From Lolium rigidum (taxonomy: Eukaryota > Streptophyta > Magnoliopsida > Poales > Poaceae), in NCBI RefSeq assembly GCF_022539505.1, contig NC_061509.1, forward strand, positions 35,530,334 through 35,594,333: DNA of 64,000 bases. Reading direction: 5' to 3'. Below are positions 34,310 through 45,608 of this stretch, piece after piece. The notes under the pieces were generated by a model. That model ran no database searches. It was not told the origin of the DNA and saw only the letters and a program-made list of their open reading frames with translations. The number at the start of each line of letters is the position of its first letter. The first letter of the stretch is position 1. Both the position numbers and the translations under genes were made by a program.

Positions 34310-35887
34310 ATGTACACTTGAGAAGCACTATTGAGTGTGCTTGCATGGCAACCATTCATCAGAAAGACATGCGTATGGAGTGCATAGAGGAGTGCCACCA
34401 CCACAATCGAAGGTTGTCACAATCCCGAGACCTTGCATACTGCAGCACCACCTGCTTGCATGTCAATGAACCACTAGTTAGCAAACTGGGAGCATAAGAT
34501 CAACGAGTGAAGTTGTCATAGTCGAAGGGCATTACTCCTCCGAGAGAAAAATGCATAGACAAAGCTTACACAGATGATGGATTGCTAGAACTTCGAGGAG
34601 TTTCTACCAACGCCATCGAAACACATTGCATGACTGAGATTCCACCAATGTCACGAACATTGAACTCAGCCAAAGGGATAGCTCCAGACACTTTGCAAGG
34701 TGGGGAGGTAGCTAGTGCCATTAAAGGGGGTTGATCAACTGGACCCACACCGGTAACACCAAAACTCAACACGTTCGCTGCCATGACCAACGGATTTAGC
34801 CAAGCTTGCATGACCATGAAGAGATGAAGTCAAAGGGCACCTCACAAACCCATGAACCACACCAGCCAAGAGGTTCCCATGTGACACCTTCAAGAAACAA
34901 AAATGACCGCATAATGCACCATCTTCGCTCAACTTTCGACTGGAGCTTGGGGAGGCTTGTGGTTGAGCCAAATCCTCTCGAGGGCACCACAACCGCCTAC
35001 ACCTCTTACTGGGAGAGAAAGAGAGGGAAGGACAGCTAGTACAAATGCAACAACAATGAATCCAAAAGGAATAGATGAGCAATCAATATTTTAAATGAAA
35101 TATATTGAGTATAATGAAAGAATTATATTTAACCTACAAAAAACATAGAGAGGGAACAAATTCTAAATCAGAATTAGCGAAAGAAGACATTTCAATATCA
35201 AAGCTTAATAACTGAAGACAATAGTGTATTAACACGCTAACCAAATCCACTAACACAAAATAATAAGGAAATATACATAAACCTACATGTCTATGAGTGC
35301 CACTTTGTCATGCAAAATTCTATGCATCCTTACCAGGGTCACCTTTAGTCAATCTAACATCCTTTCCCCTTCAATACAAAATAAATTTCAAAGAAGATAT
35401 ATGATTAAAATACAAACTGCACATACAATATATCGATGCTAAACTAGTGTAACAAAAAACGATGATATGTGACAAGTTGATGCCTCAGTTTTATTTGAGC
35501 GGGTAGGTTTATGCCTCATTCGCATTTTTAATTATGATAGAAGAGTTTAGTTATCATAGAAGATATTAAAAAAAGACCAGTCTTCATGGCTACTTGCTAA
35601 AGCATGGGTAAGGTAATGTAGAGAATTAAACCAAGGTTAGTACAACAGATTGTAGGGAAGCATCCCACTCTACCGAGGTTTGTCGTGATATGAATTAAAG
35701 GGGTGGCTTGTAACTCTACTTAGGAGAGTGGGGAAACATATGCAACAATACCGCAAGAAAATTTAAAAAAGATAACATAAAAGGACAGGACTCAGCTTGA
35801 TGTACTACGCAACTTAGGATAAAATGAATTTGATTTCCCCTAAGAAAAGTTTGGCTCCTGGTTACATGTTTTGAGTGCATGATCTTT
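34310..35887. other. Unassigned intergenic stretch
   Basis: A+T-rich sequence of about 1.6 kb. Short open frames occur, but none carries a family motif. It may be decayed transposon sequence; I cannot identify it. Confidence 0.5.
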
Positions 35888-35892
35888 CTATT

Positions 35893-36079
35893 TGTTAGAG
35901 ATATATTAGGTAGTATTAGATGTCACGGGATTTGTATAGGATTTGTCATTCATCTCCTGCCTTATCTCTAGGAGAGCTTCTTAGCCTCCAAGTCTTGTAC
36001 CCTATATATACTCGCCCATGAGGCGCAATACAACATCCATCATATTCCGCCAATCTCTCTCCCTCTCTATCATTCTACA
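35893..36079 (+). repeat. Left LTR of the inverted-LTR insertion
   Basis: 187 bp, TGTTAGAG to ATTCTACA, with TATA box CCTATATATAC at 36001-36011. Confidence 0.92.
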
Positions 36080-36092
36080 TGGTATCAGAGCC
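36080..36092 (+). other. Left primer-binding site (initiator tRNA-Met)
   Basis: TGGTATCAGAGCC directly abuts the left LTR. Confidence 0.9.
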
Positions 36093-36290
36093 AAGAGGTC
36101 TTGAGTTCAAGACCCGGTTGGCGCAATATAAAATAAAAATATTGCAGCCCACTTTCGGTCCACGTTTAGGCCTGAGGGAGCCACACGTGAGGGGGAGTGT
36201 TGAAGTATAAATGCATTGCCTAATCTCTTCCATCAGATCGGTCTTTTGGTTGCATTGGTTAGAGCATGCAGTTCTACATTACAAAGTGCG
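36093..36290 (+). other. Left arm interior, TRIM-like
   Basis: About 200 bp with a T-arm-like hairpin (GGTCTTGAGTTCAAGACC, 36098-36115) and a polypurine run GTGAGGGGGAG followed by TGTTGAAG at 36200-36207. The latter resembles the start of a different LTR, so this arm may itself be chimeric. Confidence 0.45.
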
Positions 36291-37478
36291 CGCCATGTCG
36301 GAGTAGACTAGTAGAGGAGGTCTCGACGACGGGTGTCGGAGAAGAGGAGCAGGTGGTGTAGTCGGGGAAGAGGCGAGTCTCGACGACGGGTGTCGGAGTA
36401 GAGTAGCAGGTGACGTAGTCGGGGAAGAGCGAGGACGGCGGCGGCGAAGCTGTAGTGTACGAAGACGTAGAAGGCGGCTAACCCAGCGGTGACCATGGGT
36501 GGTCAAGGCTGGACGCCTAGATGGGCGTTGCGGTGGTCGGCGGCGCGGCGGCGACCCGAAGAGGTTGGCGAGCCCAGCGGCGACACTGGGATGAGGCGCG
36601 GCGGCGGTACACGAAGTAGGCGAGGAAGACCCAGCGGCGTGAAGAAGACCATGCGCGGATGGAGGCGACCCGCGCCGAAGGGGCGGCGCTGTGGTGGCCT
36701 CGGACATCGACGCGCGGGGGACGGCGAAGGCGACCGCGTGTGGCGACGCTACGGCCTGAGGGGCCGGCGTAGCTGCAGGGCGCGAGTCGGTGCAGCGGCG
36801 GGACGCCACCAGCGATGTACACGCCTCAGAAGGCGCGTCGTTGGCTAGCAGCGTGGACCAAAGGCGGCGGCGCTGCGACCGAAGGGGCGACGCAGCGGCA
36901 ACCCGATGCTCAATCGGTGGTAGGCGCGTGCTCGGGGACGTGCTTGGCGGAGACGTGCGCGCGGTCGGTTGATCAGACCGACGGCGGCGTTGTACGCGCC
37001 ATGGCGTGGACGACGTGCCGCAGATTGGAGTCGTTGGCGACGTTGTCGGTGATGTTCCGGGCGATGACGGTGAAGACGGACCAGCGATGGAGACCGCGCG
37101 GGCGAGACAGCTGCTGCGTCGCACGTAGGCGCCCCGTGTGTGACGCATGCGGCCGTGCCGCGCAGTTGATGAAGATGGCTGGTGCAGTCGATGCCGTTGT
37201 CGGAGTAGAGGCGCGCGGTGACGGCGGCGGTGGGTGACTCAATCCGATCTATGATCGGTTAACCAAAAAAAAGAAAACGACGGTCGAGCGACCGGCGGAG
37301 CAAAAAGAAAACCAATCTACGGATTGGAAAAAAAAGACTCGAGGGCAGCGGATCAACGGATCGGCCGACGAACCCTCATACGGGTTGCGCGGCCCCCCAG
37401 AGTAGATCATGGAGATCGACCTCCCCGGGGGCGGCGCGGCGCGGAAGCTTGGGCGGCGGCTAGGTCAAGGAGCGTGCC
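36291..37478 (-). other. Right arm interior, G+C-rich, with low-complexity open frame
   Basis: Leader-like sequence belonging to the minus-strand LTR. A minus-strand frame is open from 37148 to 36279 (289 codons, rich in S, P, R and T) but has no motif and several competing frames. A 57-bp direct repeat starts at 36321 and 36378 (TCTCGACGACGGGTGTCGG). I do not call a gene. Confidence 0.5.
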
Positions 37479-37490
37479 GCTCTGATACCA
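37479..37490 (-). other. Right primer-binding site (initiator tRNA-Met)
   Basis: The minus strand reads TGGTATCAGAGC, abutting the right LTR. Confidence 0.9.
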
Positions 37491-37677
37491 TGTAGAATGG
37501 TAGAGAGGGAGAGAGATTGGCGGAATATGATGGATGTTGTATTGCGCCTCATGGGCGAGTATATATAGGGTACAAGACTTGGAGGCTAAGAAGCTCTCCT
37601 AGAGATAAGGCAGGAGATGAATGACAAATCCTATACAAATCCCGTGACATCTAATACTACCTAATATATCTCTAACA
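37491..37677 (-). repeat. Right LTR of the inverted-LTR insertion
   Basis: 187 bp, minus strand; one base differs from the left LTR near its 3' end. Confidence 0.92.
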
Positions 37678-37792
37678 CTATTGATATCATCAAATCCAAG
37701 AAACCTGGCAAGACCATGGATCATGTCGCAAATAGAAAGATTATATTCTGGTTTTGAACTCACGTATAGTGTAACGAATATCACATAAATCC

Positions 37793-38179
37793 CGGAAATT
37801 TAATCCGGCTCCCGGGTACTTATGCTCCCTCTACCAAAAAATCATATTTTGAAGTGTCAATTTTTTTTGACAAAATATTCTACATGTACAGCTCCATAAT
37901 ATATGTGTGTTCGTTAAGTTTTCACGAAAAATCAATATTTTTGTGGTCTATGTATAAAAGAGAAAATTTATCTTGTGAAAAGCATTATTTTTAGCACTGC
38001 ATTTTTTCTTTTTACATACGTCACGTGGTAAGTCGATTTTTTATGAAACGACTTTGTGAGCGCGTTACATGTGAAGACATACAATTTTTTTGTTTCAATT
38101 TTTTGAAATTCAAAATGTGTGTAAGTTGCATTTCAAAATAGAGGAAGCATATGCTCCCATGTTCTAAAACACCACTCCC
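37793..38179. mobile_element. Mutator-like MITE, copy 2 (387 bp)
   Basis: Same family as 10207-10596: 5' end CGGAAATTTAATCCGGC, 3' end AAAACACCACTCCC, GCATATGCTCCC near the 3' end. Flanked by 9-bp CATAAATCC (37784-37792 and 38180-38188). Non-coding. Confidence 0.83.
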
Positions 38180-39030
38180 CATAAATCCTTTCAATATAAT
38201 TTATTTCATCATGTACTGATTAATCATGATGATTCACTCACTCTGGAAGCATTTTCGTATCCCTGCTATCATCTATATATTGACCGTGAATGTACCTATA
38301 GTCCACACACGTGTTTTAATACACACACGAAATAGTAGAATTAACGCGCAAATTGGAATTATGGAGAAATAATATTGACATCCAAGAATATGTCTGAACT
38401 GCAGTATAGACCGAACAAGACATGAATATGATTCCACATACTATGCCTAGTGATTTTTCAAAAAAAAAAATTGTTTTCCACAGGAGAGCGCAAGGTGTAT
38501 TAGATAGAAGACTACATGAAAACATAAACTTAACTAGTACTACAGTATTAGATGTAGAAGTACACAGTGACGGTCGGAAGCTTTCGGTGTGGTCTCAACA
38601 GGTTGTCCCAATTGCAATCTGCGTGGTCTCTAGCCAACGTGAAAAGACAAGTATCCTCCTAGCCATGCAAATATAGTTTTATAATAGTCACCTTTCCCTG
38701 TTAGGCACAAGAAGAGGAGAGCGTATCTGGTGACGTTCTCAACTTCTCGTTAGAGACACATGCCATACGATGATTAGAGGAGGGGAACCTATGTTCTTCG
38801 AACGGAGAACGTATATGGAGTATTGCCGCACGGTATAATAAAATTAGATAGTTTTTAGCCTATATTTTATCTAAGTTTGTGATAAGTATATAAAGTCGGA
38901 TAAAGTATAAATTATGTCATTGACATGCCCACGAGCCACGAGCAACCCGATGACTGATAGACGGGACCGACAGTGTCATTCCTGAAATCGTAGAGTACTT
39001 ATTACTCGGGCTCAATTAGTTGGTCGGAGG

Positions 39031-39149
39031 TAGTAAGTCCTTCGGCTCTAAATACTTATTACAGATTTAACGAAGAATCTCTATGCATGTTTTAGCCTAC
39101 ATATTATTTAAATTTGTAAGAAATATTTAGGGCTGGATTGGAAGGAGTA
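39031..39149. mobile_element. Stowaway-like MITE, degenerate
   Basis: About 119 bp with ends TCCTTCGGCTCTAAATACTT and, inverted, a TACTCCTTCCAATC-type end, resembling grass Stowaway terminal repeats. A related internal segment occurs near 38840-38910. Confidence 0.55.
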
Positions 39150-39223
39150 GTACAATAGTTAATTTGGATCGAAGGGTTAAGTTCGTTAGTTGTGAGTGTT
39201 TAATGTCAAATTTTAAATTTATC

Positions 39224-39284
39224 GGTAGTACATGTTTTTTGAGAGAAAAGGTAGTACATGTTTTTTTGAGAGAAAAGGTAGTAC
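39224..39284 (+). repeat. Short tandem repeat, 26-27 bp unit
   Basis: GGTAGTACATG followed by T-run and GAGAGAAAA, twice, with a partial third GGTAGTAC. Confidence 0.85.
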
Positions 39285-40690
39285 CAATGTTAGAGCCTTA
39301 TATATAGGACTGTTTGAGTGACTTGACACGTTACAATATGTGTTGTGCGAGCACGTACGTGCATGGCTACGTGTGTACTGATCGCCGTTTGGAAACAAAA
39401 GAGCGGCCGCAGCGGTAGCAGGTTTTGCAAAGCTCGGACGAACGGTGGGGCGGTGGGCGTGTGTCACCTTTTTGGGCGTATGTCACCCGTCAACTGCAAC
39501 TCGCACGTACGCAGCGATTCTTCTCTCTATCGGCCCTGGCCTTGACGTGCACGCGCCAACAACGACGCCGCTCGACGTGGAGCGCTCCAAGCCACCACCT
39601 CCGCCTCTAAACTACACGCACCGGCTGGATCCCGATCTGGTAATCATCCATGGCAGGTATACGTGCTAATATATTCCTGAGGCCAGGAAGGAGCCGCTCG
39701 AACGAGGCCCTGGGTTTTTATTATTATTCTCGCATGTACTGGTCCACGACGGCGGTGCTCGTCGTCTTCACGGCCGGACACGACGGCCCTTTCCCTTCCT
39801 ATCTTCTCCAGTTCTGTTTTCTTCTTTTCTTTTTCTTTTTTTTTGCCGGAAAGAACTCTATATATGACATGAGTTTATAAGAAGTACAAACCACTCCAAA
39901 TATAATAAATTTATATCGAGGTTCTTGGACCAAGCAAGCCGCTGACGCGTCGTTGTCACCACCCCTTTACCAGCATTGCGATGACAGTTGGGATGTCTTC
40001 GTGCACGTACCTCTAAGGCTCTAAGGTCTAGCACCCCAGAGCCGAATTCGTCACCATTGAATTGACCTAAATCTTCTAAGTTCTAGCACCAAACCTATAA
40101 CACATGTAGATTGGACGAGATCCACCACTGCAGAAAAGTGACGACCAGACGAATCCCACCCTCCTCAACGAGATCTCCCCGCTGACGAGGTGGACGAGGA
40201 GGCAGGTATGCCTTATTCTTCCCCCACATAACGCCACTATAACCACCATAACGATAATACCGATTGACCAAACTCTAACTTTGGGCACCTGTCTATAGTG
40301 TCGACCGCGGGTCCAATGTCCCCACCCGCTCCTCCCGCCGGAGCTGCTAGCAGAGGACGCGGGGACCCGTCGATCCCCGGTCGTAGACGGTGAGGACGAG
40401 ACAGATGGCAGCAGTTGCTAGCATTTCCACCCAAATACAACTTTGGGTAAGAAAGCAGTTCAATAGAAGTCGGTGAGAGAGTGGGCACTAGCAGTTGAAT
40501 TTGAAATCTCACAAGTAGGACTGATATCAACACTAGCCAACCATCCATTCTATGCCTCAGTTTACTCTCCAGTCACGCTTAACTAGCAACCACAGCCAAA
40601 CTCCAAAAAAAAAAAGATCGAAGTGACCAAGTGATGCGTCCCGACACTCAAACGAAGAACAAATACATAGTACTACTACATTCGTACAAT

Positions 40691-40810
40691 AAAATTTGTC
40701 TGAGATTTATTCTAGTTTAGATATATCTACATACTAGATAGTGTTAATAAATATTTAATTTTTTAGGGTAAAAAACGTTCAAATTTTAATAAATCTAAGA
40801 CAATTTTATC
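40691..40810. mobile_element. Stowaway-like MITE, degenerate
   Basis: Imperfect inverted ends AAAATTTGTCTGAGATTTA and TAAATCTAAGACAATTTTA around an A+T-rich core with TAGATATATCTA. Confidence 0.5.
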
Positions 40811-41348
40811 GGATTGTCATGGTCTCTCTTTTCCCGGCTGATGCGTCCTCGCACTACAATCTCGGCCCGGAACAAACAGCGAGCGATGCGGGCATCAGCA
40901 TGGGGCGCACACGATTTCTACCCAGCATGGCAGGGGAGATAAGAGTATCTCCACTCGTCTCCCCGACGAGGCCCCAAGCGACGTTTTTCCCATCCCGGAC
41001 GGCGAAATTCGGCCTAGTCACGCTCCCGGTTTCTCGTTTTTGTCCGGATTTGGCCCTTCATCCATCCAGCGAGCCCACGCCATCCCCGGTCCCCCGGGGC
41101 GCGCTCGGGGACTCCGCCCGGGGCGCGCTTGGGGACTCCGGACGAAAGCATTTGGCGTGAAACGTCGTGTGGACCCTCGTAGTCGGCGACAGGAAAGCCA
41201 AATCCTGTCGATTTCCCTCCAATTTGCTTGCATATCCCCAAACTCTCCCGCCGAATTTGTCCATTCTCCTCCTCGTCTTCCAGTTCCAGATCTCGTCCTC
41301 GTCTTCTCGTCCACCACCGTTCTCCTCCTCATCTTCTCGTCCACCACC

Positions 41349-42952
41349 ATGCCGCCGAAGGCGAGGAAGCCGCGGGCGAAGAAGGAGCGGCCGCCGGGTA
41401 TGTCGAACGCAGAGTGGGCGGCGGACGAGATCCGGCGCCAGGTCGAAACAAGCAGCAGGGTGGAGAGGGAGAAAAAGGCCGCCGCCAAGAGGGTGGTGGC
41501 GGCGGCCCAGGACGAACAAGCGAGGAAGATCAGCATGGCCATGAGCATGGGCCATGCTCACGGCGGCGGCGGCGGCGCCATGTTCCCCGGCCAATGGCCG
41601 ACGCAAGGTACAAGCAGTTCCCCATCGACTTTCTCCCCTTCGATCTACTCGCCGTCGCCACCTGCCATGTTCCAAGAGGGCGCCTACGTCCAACCGTCCA
41701 GGTTCACGCCGTCGCCGCCCGAGCTCGACGTCGGCAGCGGGAACCAGTACGAGGGCACCTCGCTGGCCCTGCGACGAGGGCCGCTCCCGTTCGGTGCGAT
41801 GGCGGCGCCGAACGACGAGGAGATCCACGAGATGATCACCTCCGGCTCCACGGCCGCCGCTGCGAGCCCGGGGTTTTTCATGGCCACCGCCGCTGCGAGC
41901 CCGGGGTTCTTCACGCAAGAGGAGGCGAGGGCGAGGGCAGCTGTCGCGGCACGCAACGAGTATGTGGAGGATGTGGCCGACGGAAGCCAAGCCGTCGAAG
42001 AAGAAGACGAAGAAGAAGGACTCGCCGCCAACCTGTCGAAGGGAAAGAAGAAGAGGAAGAAGGACTCGCCGCCTGCCGAACCGCGTATCAAATGGACGCC
42101 GAAGGAAGAGGAGTGCCTCGCCGAAGCTTGGATGACCGTGTCCACGAACGGCATAACCGGGGCCAATCGGTCGTTCGACACATATTGGCTTCGATTGAAG
42201 CAGGCGTTCGACGAACGCAAACTCGTCGATCCCTACTTCAGCAAGACGAACATGAACCGGGGAGACAAGGAAATGGCCACCCATTGGGGGATCATACAGA
42301 CGGCGTGCAGCAAATGGCACGACATACAAGAGGAGATCGAAGAACGGCCGATGAGCGGCCACGACTTGGAGCAAAAGGTATGCTCCGTCGACCCTGCATC
42401 ACCGAGGTTAGCTGTGCACCGTGTAGATCGTCGTGAGCTGACCCGTATCGCCGTACTCTTTTTCCCCAGTTGCGCCGTGCTTTGGACAAGTACATGGACG
42501 ACACCGGCATGCAGTTCAAGTTCCTGAACATCTACGCCCGCATCGAGAAGTGCGAGAAGTGGGCGGAAACCCGCAAGAACCTCTCGAAGAGCAAGACCGA
42601 GCAGTACAACCCCGACGCTCCGGCGGCTGGCTTGGCAGATGGGCGCCCGGAACTCGGCCAGAAAAAGCTCAAAGAGCTCAAAAAGACGGGCGATCCCGCC
42701 GACAGGATGCATGCGTCGATCGACAAGTGCTGGGCTGACTTGAGGACGCACGCCGATGGGAGGAACGACAAGTTCGACGGCAGGTGGCGGGAGATGCTCG
42801 CCAACCAAGGCGTCCGGATCGCCCTGCTGAAGACGACGGCGGCGGCGAAGAAGAGGAACACTGACTTGGCGTTTCTGATGGGCGGGAACACGGATCTGAT
42901 GGACGAGGAGACGAGGATTTGGTACCAGGGCCACCGCAGCGACATCCTCTGA
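41349..42952 (+). CDS. Harbinger ORF1: Myb/SANT-like protein with NAM-associated C-terminus, two exons (503 aa)
   Basis: Exon 1 is 41349-42377, the intron 42378-42469 (GTATGC...CCCCAG, 92 bp), exon 2 42470-42952; the frame is kept across the junction. ORF1 proteins of PIF/Harbinger elements bind element ends and help bring the separate transposase into the nucleus. Visible parts: basic N-terminus (KARKPRAKK), a Met/Gly/Pro-rich region, a duplicated AAASPGFF motif (near 175-195), an acidic stretch then the basic GKKKRKK (near 231-237, likely nuclear signal), and a Myb-like trihelical domain (KWTPKEEECLAEAW to about 320). Exon 2 holds a Lys/Glu-rich helical C-terminus of the NAM-associated type. 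The start at 41349 is the first ATG with a good context. The family is also domesticated in plants, but the flanking inverted ends argue for a transposon gene. Confidence 0.78.
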
Positions 42953-43129
42953 CCCACTCCGGCCAGTTCTTCGTCGTCTCCGCCGACCAGTTCTTCCTCA
43001 CCGTCTACACCGTCGACTGCCGCTGCTTCGTCGTCGACTGCCGCCGCTTCGACCACGGCGTGTGAGGAAACTGGTCCGTCGAACACCGCCGTGCCAGCCG
43101 GGACCGCCGATGAGCTCGTTTCCGTGTAA
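42953..43129 (+). other. In-frame Ser/Thr/Ala-rich extension after the ORF1 stop
   Basis: Beyond the TGA at 42950-42952 the frame stays open for 58 codons to TAA at 43127-43129, with a Ser-rich composition like C-terminal tails of related proteins. The TGA may be a recent nonsense change. Confidence 0.45.
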
Positions 43130-43359
43130 TTTCCCTCCTATCGCCGATCTGTGGCTGATCCTTTTGTTGGTCCTTTTGCCGATCAACTGGCCGTATTTGT
43201 AGCGCGGGACGACGGTTTGTTTGAATTTAAACTATGCCCGCCGAACTCCGGGTGGACAACTGGAAATACGGTACTCCCCACGACTTTATTTCGTCCAATC
43301 CGACGGTTGTTTCGTCCGAATTTCGTCGTAGGCAGGCCAAACGAGTGGAGATGCTCTAA

Positions 43360-44457
43360 CAAAGCTAGAGTACAAGCTCTCCATTTCCACCCACCCGATC
43401 GACCCATCCATCGGTTCTGGTTCGACAAAAAGATTCATCTCGCCTGGCAACAAGATAACCTATCTAGTGGCGTGCACACGAGTACTACATACAGTGCTGC
43501 TGCTAATTATGGGCTACCACCAGATCTTTTTCTCTTCCATCCCAAAACGATTGCTCGCTATGCTAAAAAAAGAGGAGTGCCGCTATGGATATGGGCTATA
43601 CAACTGGTACTACAGTAGAGAATTTTTATTCTGGGGGAAGTGTACGAAGGTACATGTGTCGTGTCGTCATCCCTCCCGTTAATAAACAATGCCCCGGGAA
43701 CCTGAAATAGCATAGTGAGCCAATACTTTATACTAGGATGCACCGACGCACGAGGATGGAGGTGAAGCCGGCCCATGATACCACCTTCGTTTAAATCATG
43801 GCTGTTATATGCCGCTCAGTCTTCTTCTTCTTCTTCATAATCATAGATGACCATACTGTGACACCATGTGCCAGTGCCTGATTGACTCTTAATTACTTAA
43901 CCAACTTCCACTTCCATATTTTTTATTGAGCCTGGAGATATTTTAGTGTACGATATACAACGTACGGTGGTGCTCAGATGCTTTCACATTGTGCATCGTA
44001 TCTGCAAAAAAAAAAAAAATCTTCTCGTGAAGAAAAGAAGTTCTCGTGTTTTTCTTCGCCTCGCTGCTCGTGCGTGATTTCTACTTGGGTTGAACGGAGA
44101 AGAGGAGCAGCCCAACTCATTAGGGCCGCCTGAAAATTTTATGCTTGAGCTCCATGAAGCCAGGCTGAGGACCCGGCCCATCACGCCCTCCAAAAATATC
44201 CATTCGGAACAGGAGGTTTATCAGTTATCACCACCCCTCCTCTTACCTACCGCGGCGATGCTGCGATGCGCCACGACAGACACTGGACGCCATGAACCTG
44301 CTGCTCTCATTCCCTTCCATACCCATCGCTCATCGTCCGACTAGCTAACGGAGAAATACCACAGGTAGCCCTGTGAGGAAAACGGTCTAGATGACTAGCG
44401 GGGATTGCACAGAGAGGCTTGGACCAAATCACGCGTATGTCAGTCCAGGAGAAAGTC
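43360..44457. other. Unassigned intergenic stretch
   Basis: No coding similarity seen. Contains a small (CTT)n run near 43817-43836 and a poly(A) stretch near 44007-44019. Confidence 0.5.
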
Positions 44458-45001
44458 CGAGACCCATCTCCAACGTGGCAACGTAAAACGGACGTCTAAA
44501 TTATCCGCGTTACATCGCCTCACGGACGTGAAAATAGTTGTTTTTATCCACGCGTCCGTTTGCATCGCCTCGCGGACGCGAAAATTGTTGTTTTTGTCCA
44601 CACGTCCGTTTGCGCCTGGGTGCCTCCAGCGGCCCGACTTTCTAACTATATTTTTCTCTTTTTCATTTAAACATAGTTACAAACATTACAGAAACTAATA
44701 CACAATTGGAAACATGGTTTTACACAAACTAATACATAGTTTGGAACATGGTTTACACAAACTAATACATAGTTAACACATTGCAAAATGTGTAAACCTA
44801 ACTAGTGTTAGCTTCACAGATTTCGTATATTCGCTGCCAAGAAAGAACACTCTCGAGCACACTCAATCATCCAAACTGGAAAATCCAGCTCGCAATGAAA
44901 ACCCTGTTGTTCCAATCGAGGACGAACATCCAGAAACCGCATTAGCTGCCTCAATTAGCCTGTGACCATATTCGCTGCAAAGAAAAGACACTCTGATTGT
45001 T

Positions 45002-45483
45002 CTAACTGTCGGTGTCCGAACCGGTCTCGCCGGTGTGGTATTGCCTGCGGCAGGATGTGTCGTCGAACACCTTGACGATCATCTTGCCACCCTCCTCGTA
45101 GAGGAAGGTGAGCTGGCAGCCGGGCTCGAGAGCAAGGTCGCGGGCGAACTTGTTCCACCCGGTGTGCAGGTACATCTTGCCCTGCCCGTCGAACAAGACC
45201 TCGACAGGCCACCGTCAAAAGTTGCAGCTGACCTCTCATAGCTGCAACTGGGCCGGCTCGACGCCATCGATGAACTCGGCGAATTTGTCCGGGAGCCGCT
45301 TGATGCCGAGGGATTCCTGGTCGATGCGGAGGAGTAACTCGAAGCATCGGTCCTCCTGCGAAGACGATGACGATGCAGGCGACGGCGATCGTGGGGCTGT
45401 AGCTGCTCCACCTCGGCGGCCCGGCCCTAGGGCCAGTCACGCCCGTGGCCTCGACCACCTCGCCGGCCACCTGGACCCGCCAT
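45002..45483 (-). pseudogene. B3-like DNA-binding domain gene, disrupted
   Basis: The minus strand from ATG 45483 to TAG 45002 encodes, in a frame with interruptions, a B3-like domain: IDQESLGIKRLPDKFAEF, then GKMYLHTGWNKFARDLAL, CQLTFLYEEGGKMIVKVFDD, and an acidic tail ending TDS. B3 proteins are plant-specific transcription factors. Two in-frame TGA codons fall between the halves (near 45236-45242 and 45218-45222), and the N-terminal part is in another frame. A minus-strand TATA box lies about 115 bp upstream. The surrounding element ends suggest a captured gene rather than a normal locus. Confidence 0.65.
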
Positions 45484-45598
45484 GGAGTTCCTCGCGGGGC
45501 TAGTTGCGTCGCACGAAGAGCTAGGCGGCACTACGGTGGAGGTTGTGGCGGCTAAGGTTTGTGTGGTGGAGAGGATGAGGAAGACGAGTGTGCGCCCT

Positions 45599-45608
45599 CT
45601 TTATATAC
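45599..45608 (-). promoter_or_regulatory. TATA box of the B3 pseudogene
   Basis: The minus strand reads GTATATAAAGA, about 115 bp upstream of the ATG at 45483. Confidence 0.55.

Larger units (their letters stand above)
35893..37677. mobile_element. Copia-type insertion with inverted (head-to-head) LTRs
   Basis: 1785 bp bounded by TGTTAGAG at 35893 and CTCTAACA at 37677, and flanked by CTATT (35888-35892 and 37678-37682). The 187-bp terminal repeats are LTRs, each followed internally by a tRNA-Met primer site, but they point towards each other (plus at the left, minus at the right). By eye they differ at one base of 187. The interiors next to the two primer sites are different sequences: a short TRIM-like leader at the left and a G+C-rich leader at the right. 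One target duplication shows that the structure integrated as a unit, or that one arm was inverted afterwards without losing the ends. Confidence 0.88.
38189..40939. other. Unassigned intergenic stretch with MITE remnants
   Basis: No gene recognised. Holds Stowaway-like remnants (38840-38910, 39031-39149, 40691-40810), a short tandem repeat (39224-39284) and a G+C-rich patch at 39390-39780. Confidence 0.55.
40943..43356 (+). mobile_element. PIF/Harbinger-type DNA transposon lacking transposase
   Basis: 2414 bp with inverted ends GAGTATCTCCACTCGT and ACGAGTGGAGATGCTC, and a 3-bp duplication TAA (40940-40942 and 43357-43359), as expected for PIF/Harbinger. The interior holds only the Myb-like ORF1. 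No DDE transposase is present, so it would need a transposase in trans. Confidence 0.8.

Noticed and set aside
34310..35887. Possible CACTA or hAT element in the unassigned stretch
   Set aside because: I found no convincing terminal repeats or target duplication, so I do not name it.
36098..36115. Possible tRNA gene or pol III B box
   Set aside because: Only a T-arm-like hairpin is present; there is no acceptor, D or anticodon arm around it.
36279..37148. Minus-strand frame of 289 codons in the inverted-LTR insertion
   Set aside because: Ser/Pro/Arg low-complexity product, several competing frames on both strands, and a repeat inside it; no recognisable domain.
39650..39880. Small plus-strand frame of 76 codons
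   Set aside because: No similarity, ends in a simple-sequence run, and no sign of conservation.
41058..42374. Long minus-strand open frame (438 codons) opposite the Harbinger ORF1
   Set aside because: It is the G+C-rich mirror of a well supported, spliced plus-strand gene, with no family motif of its own.
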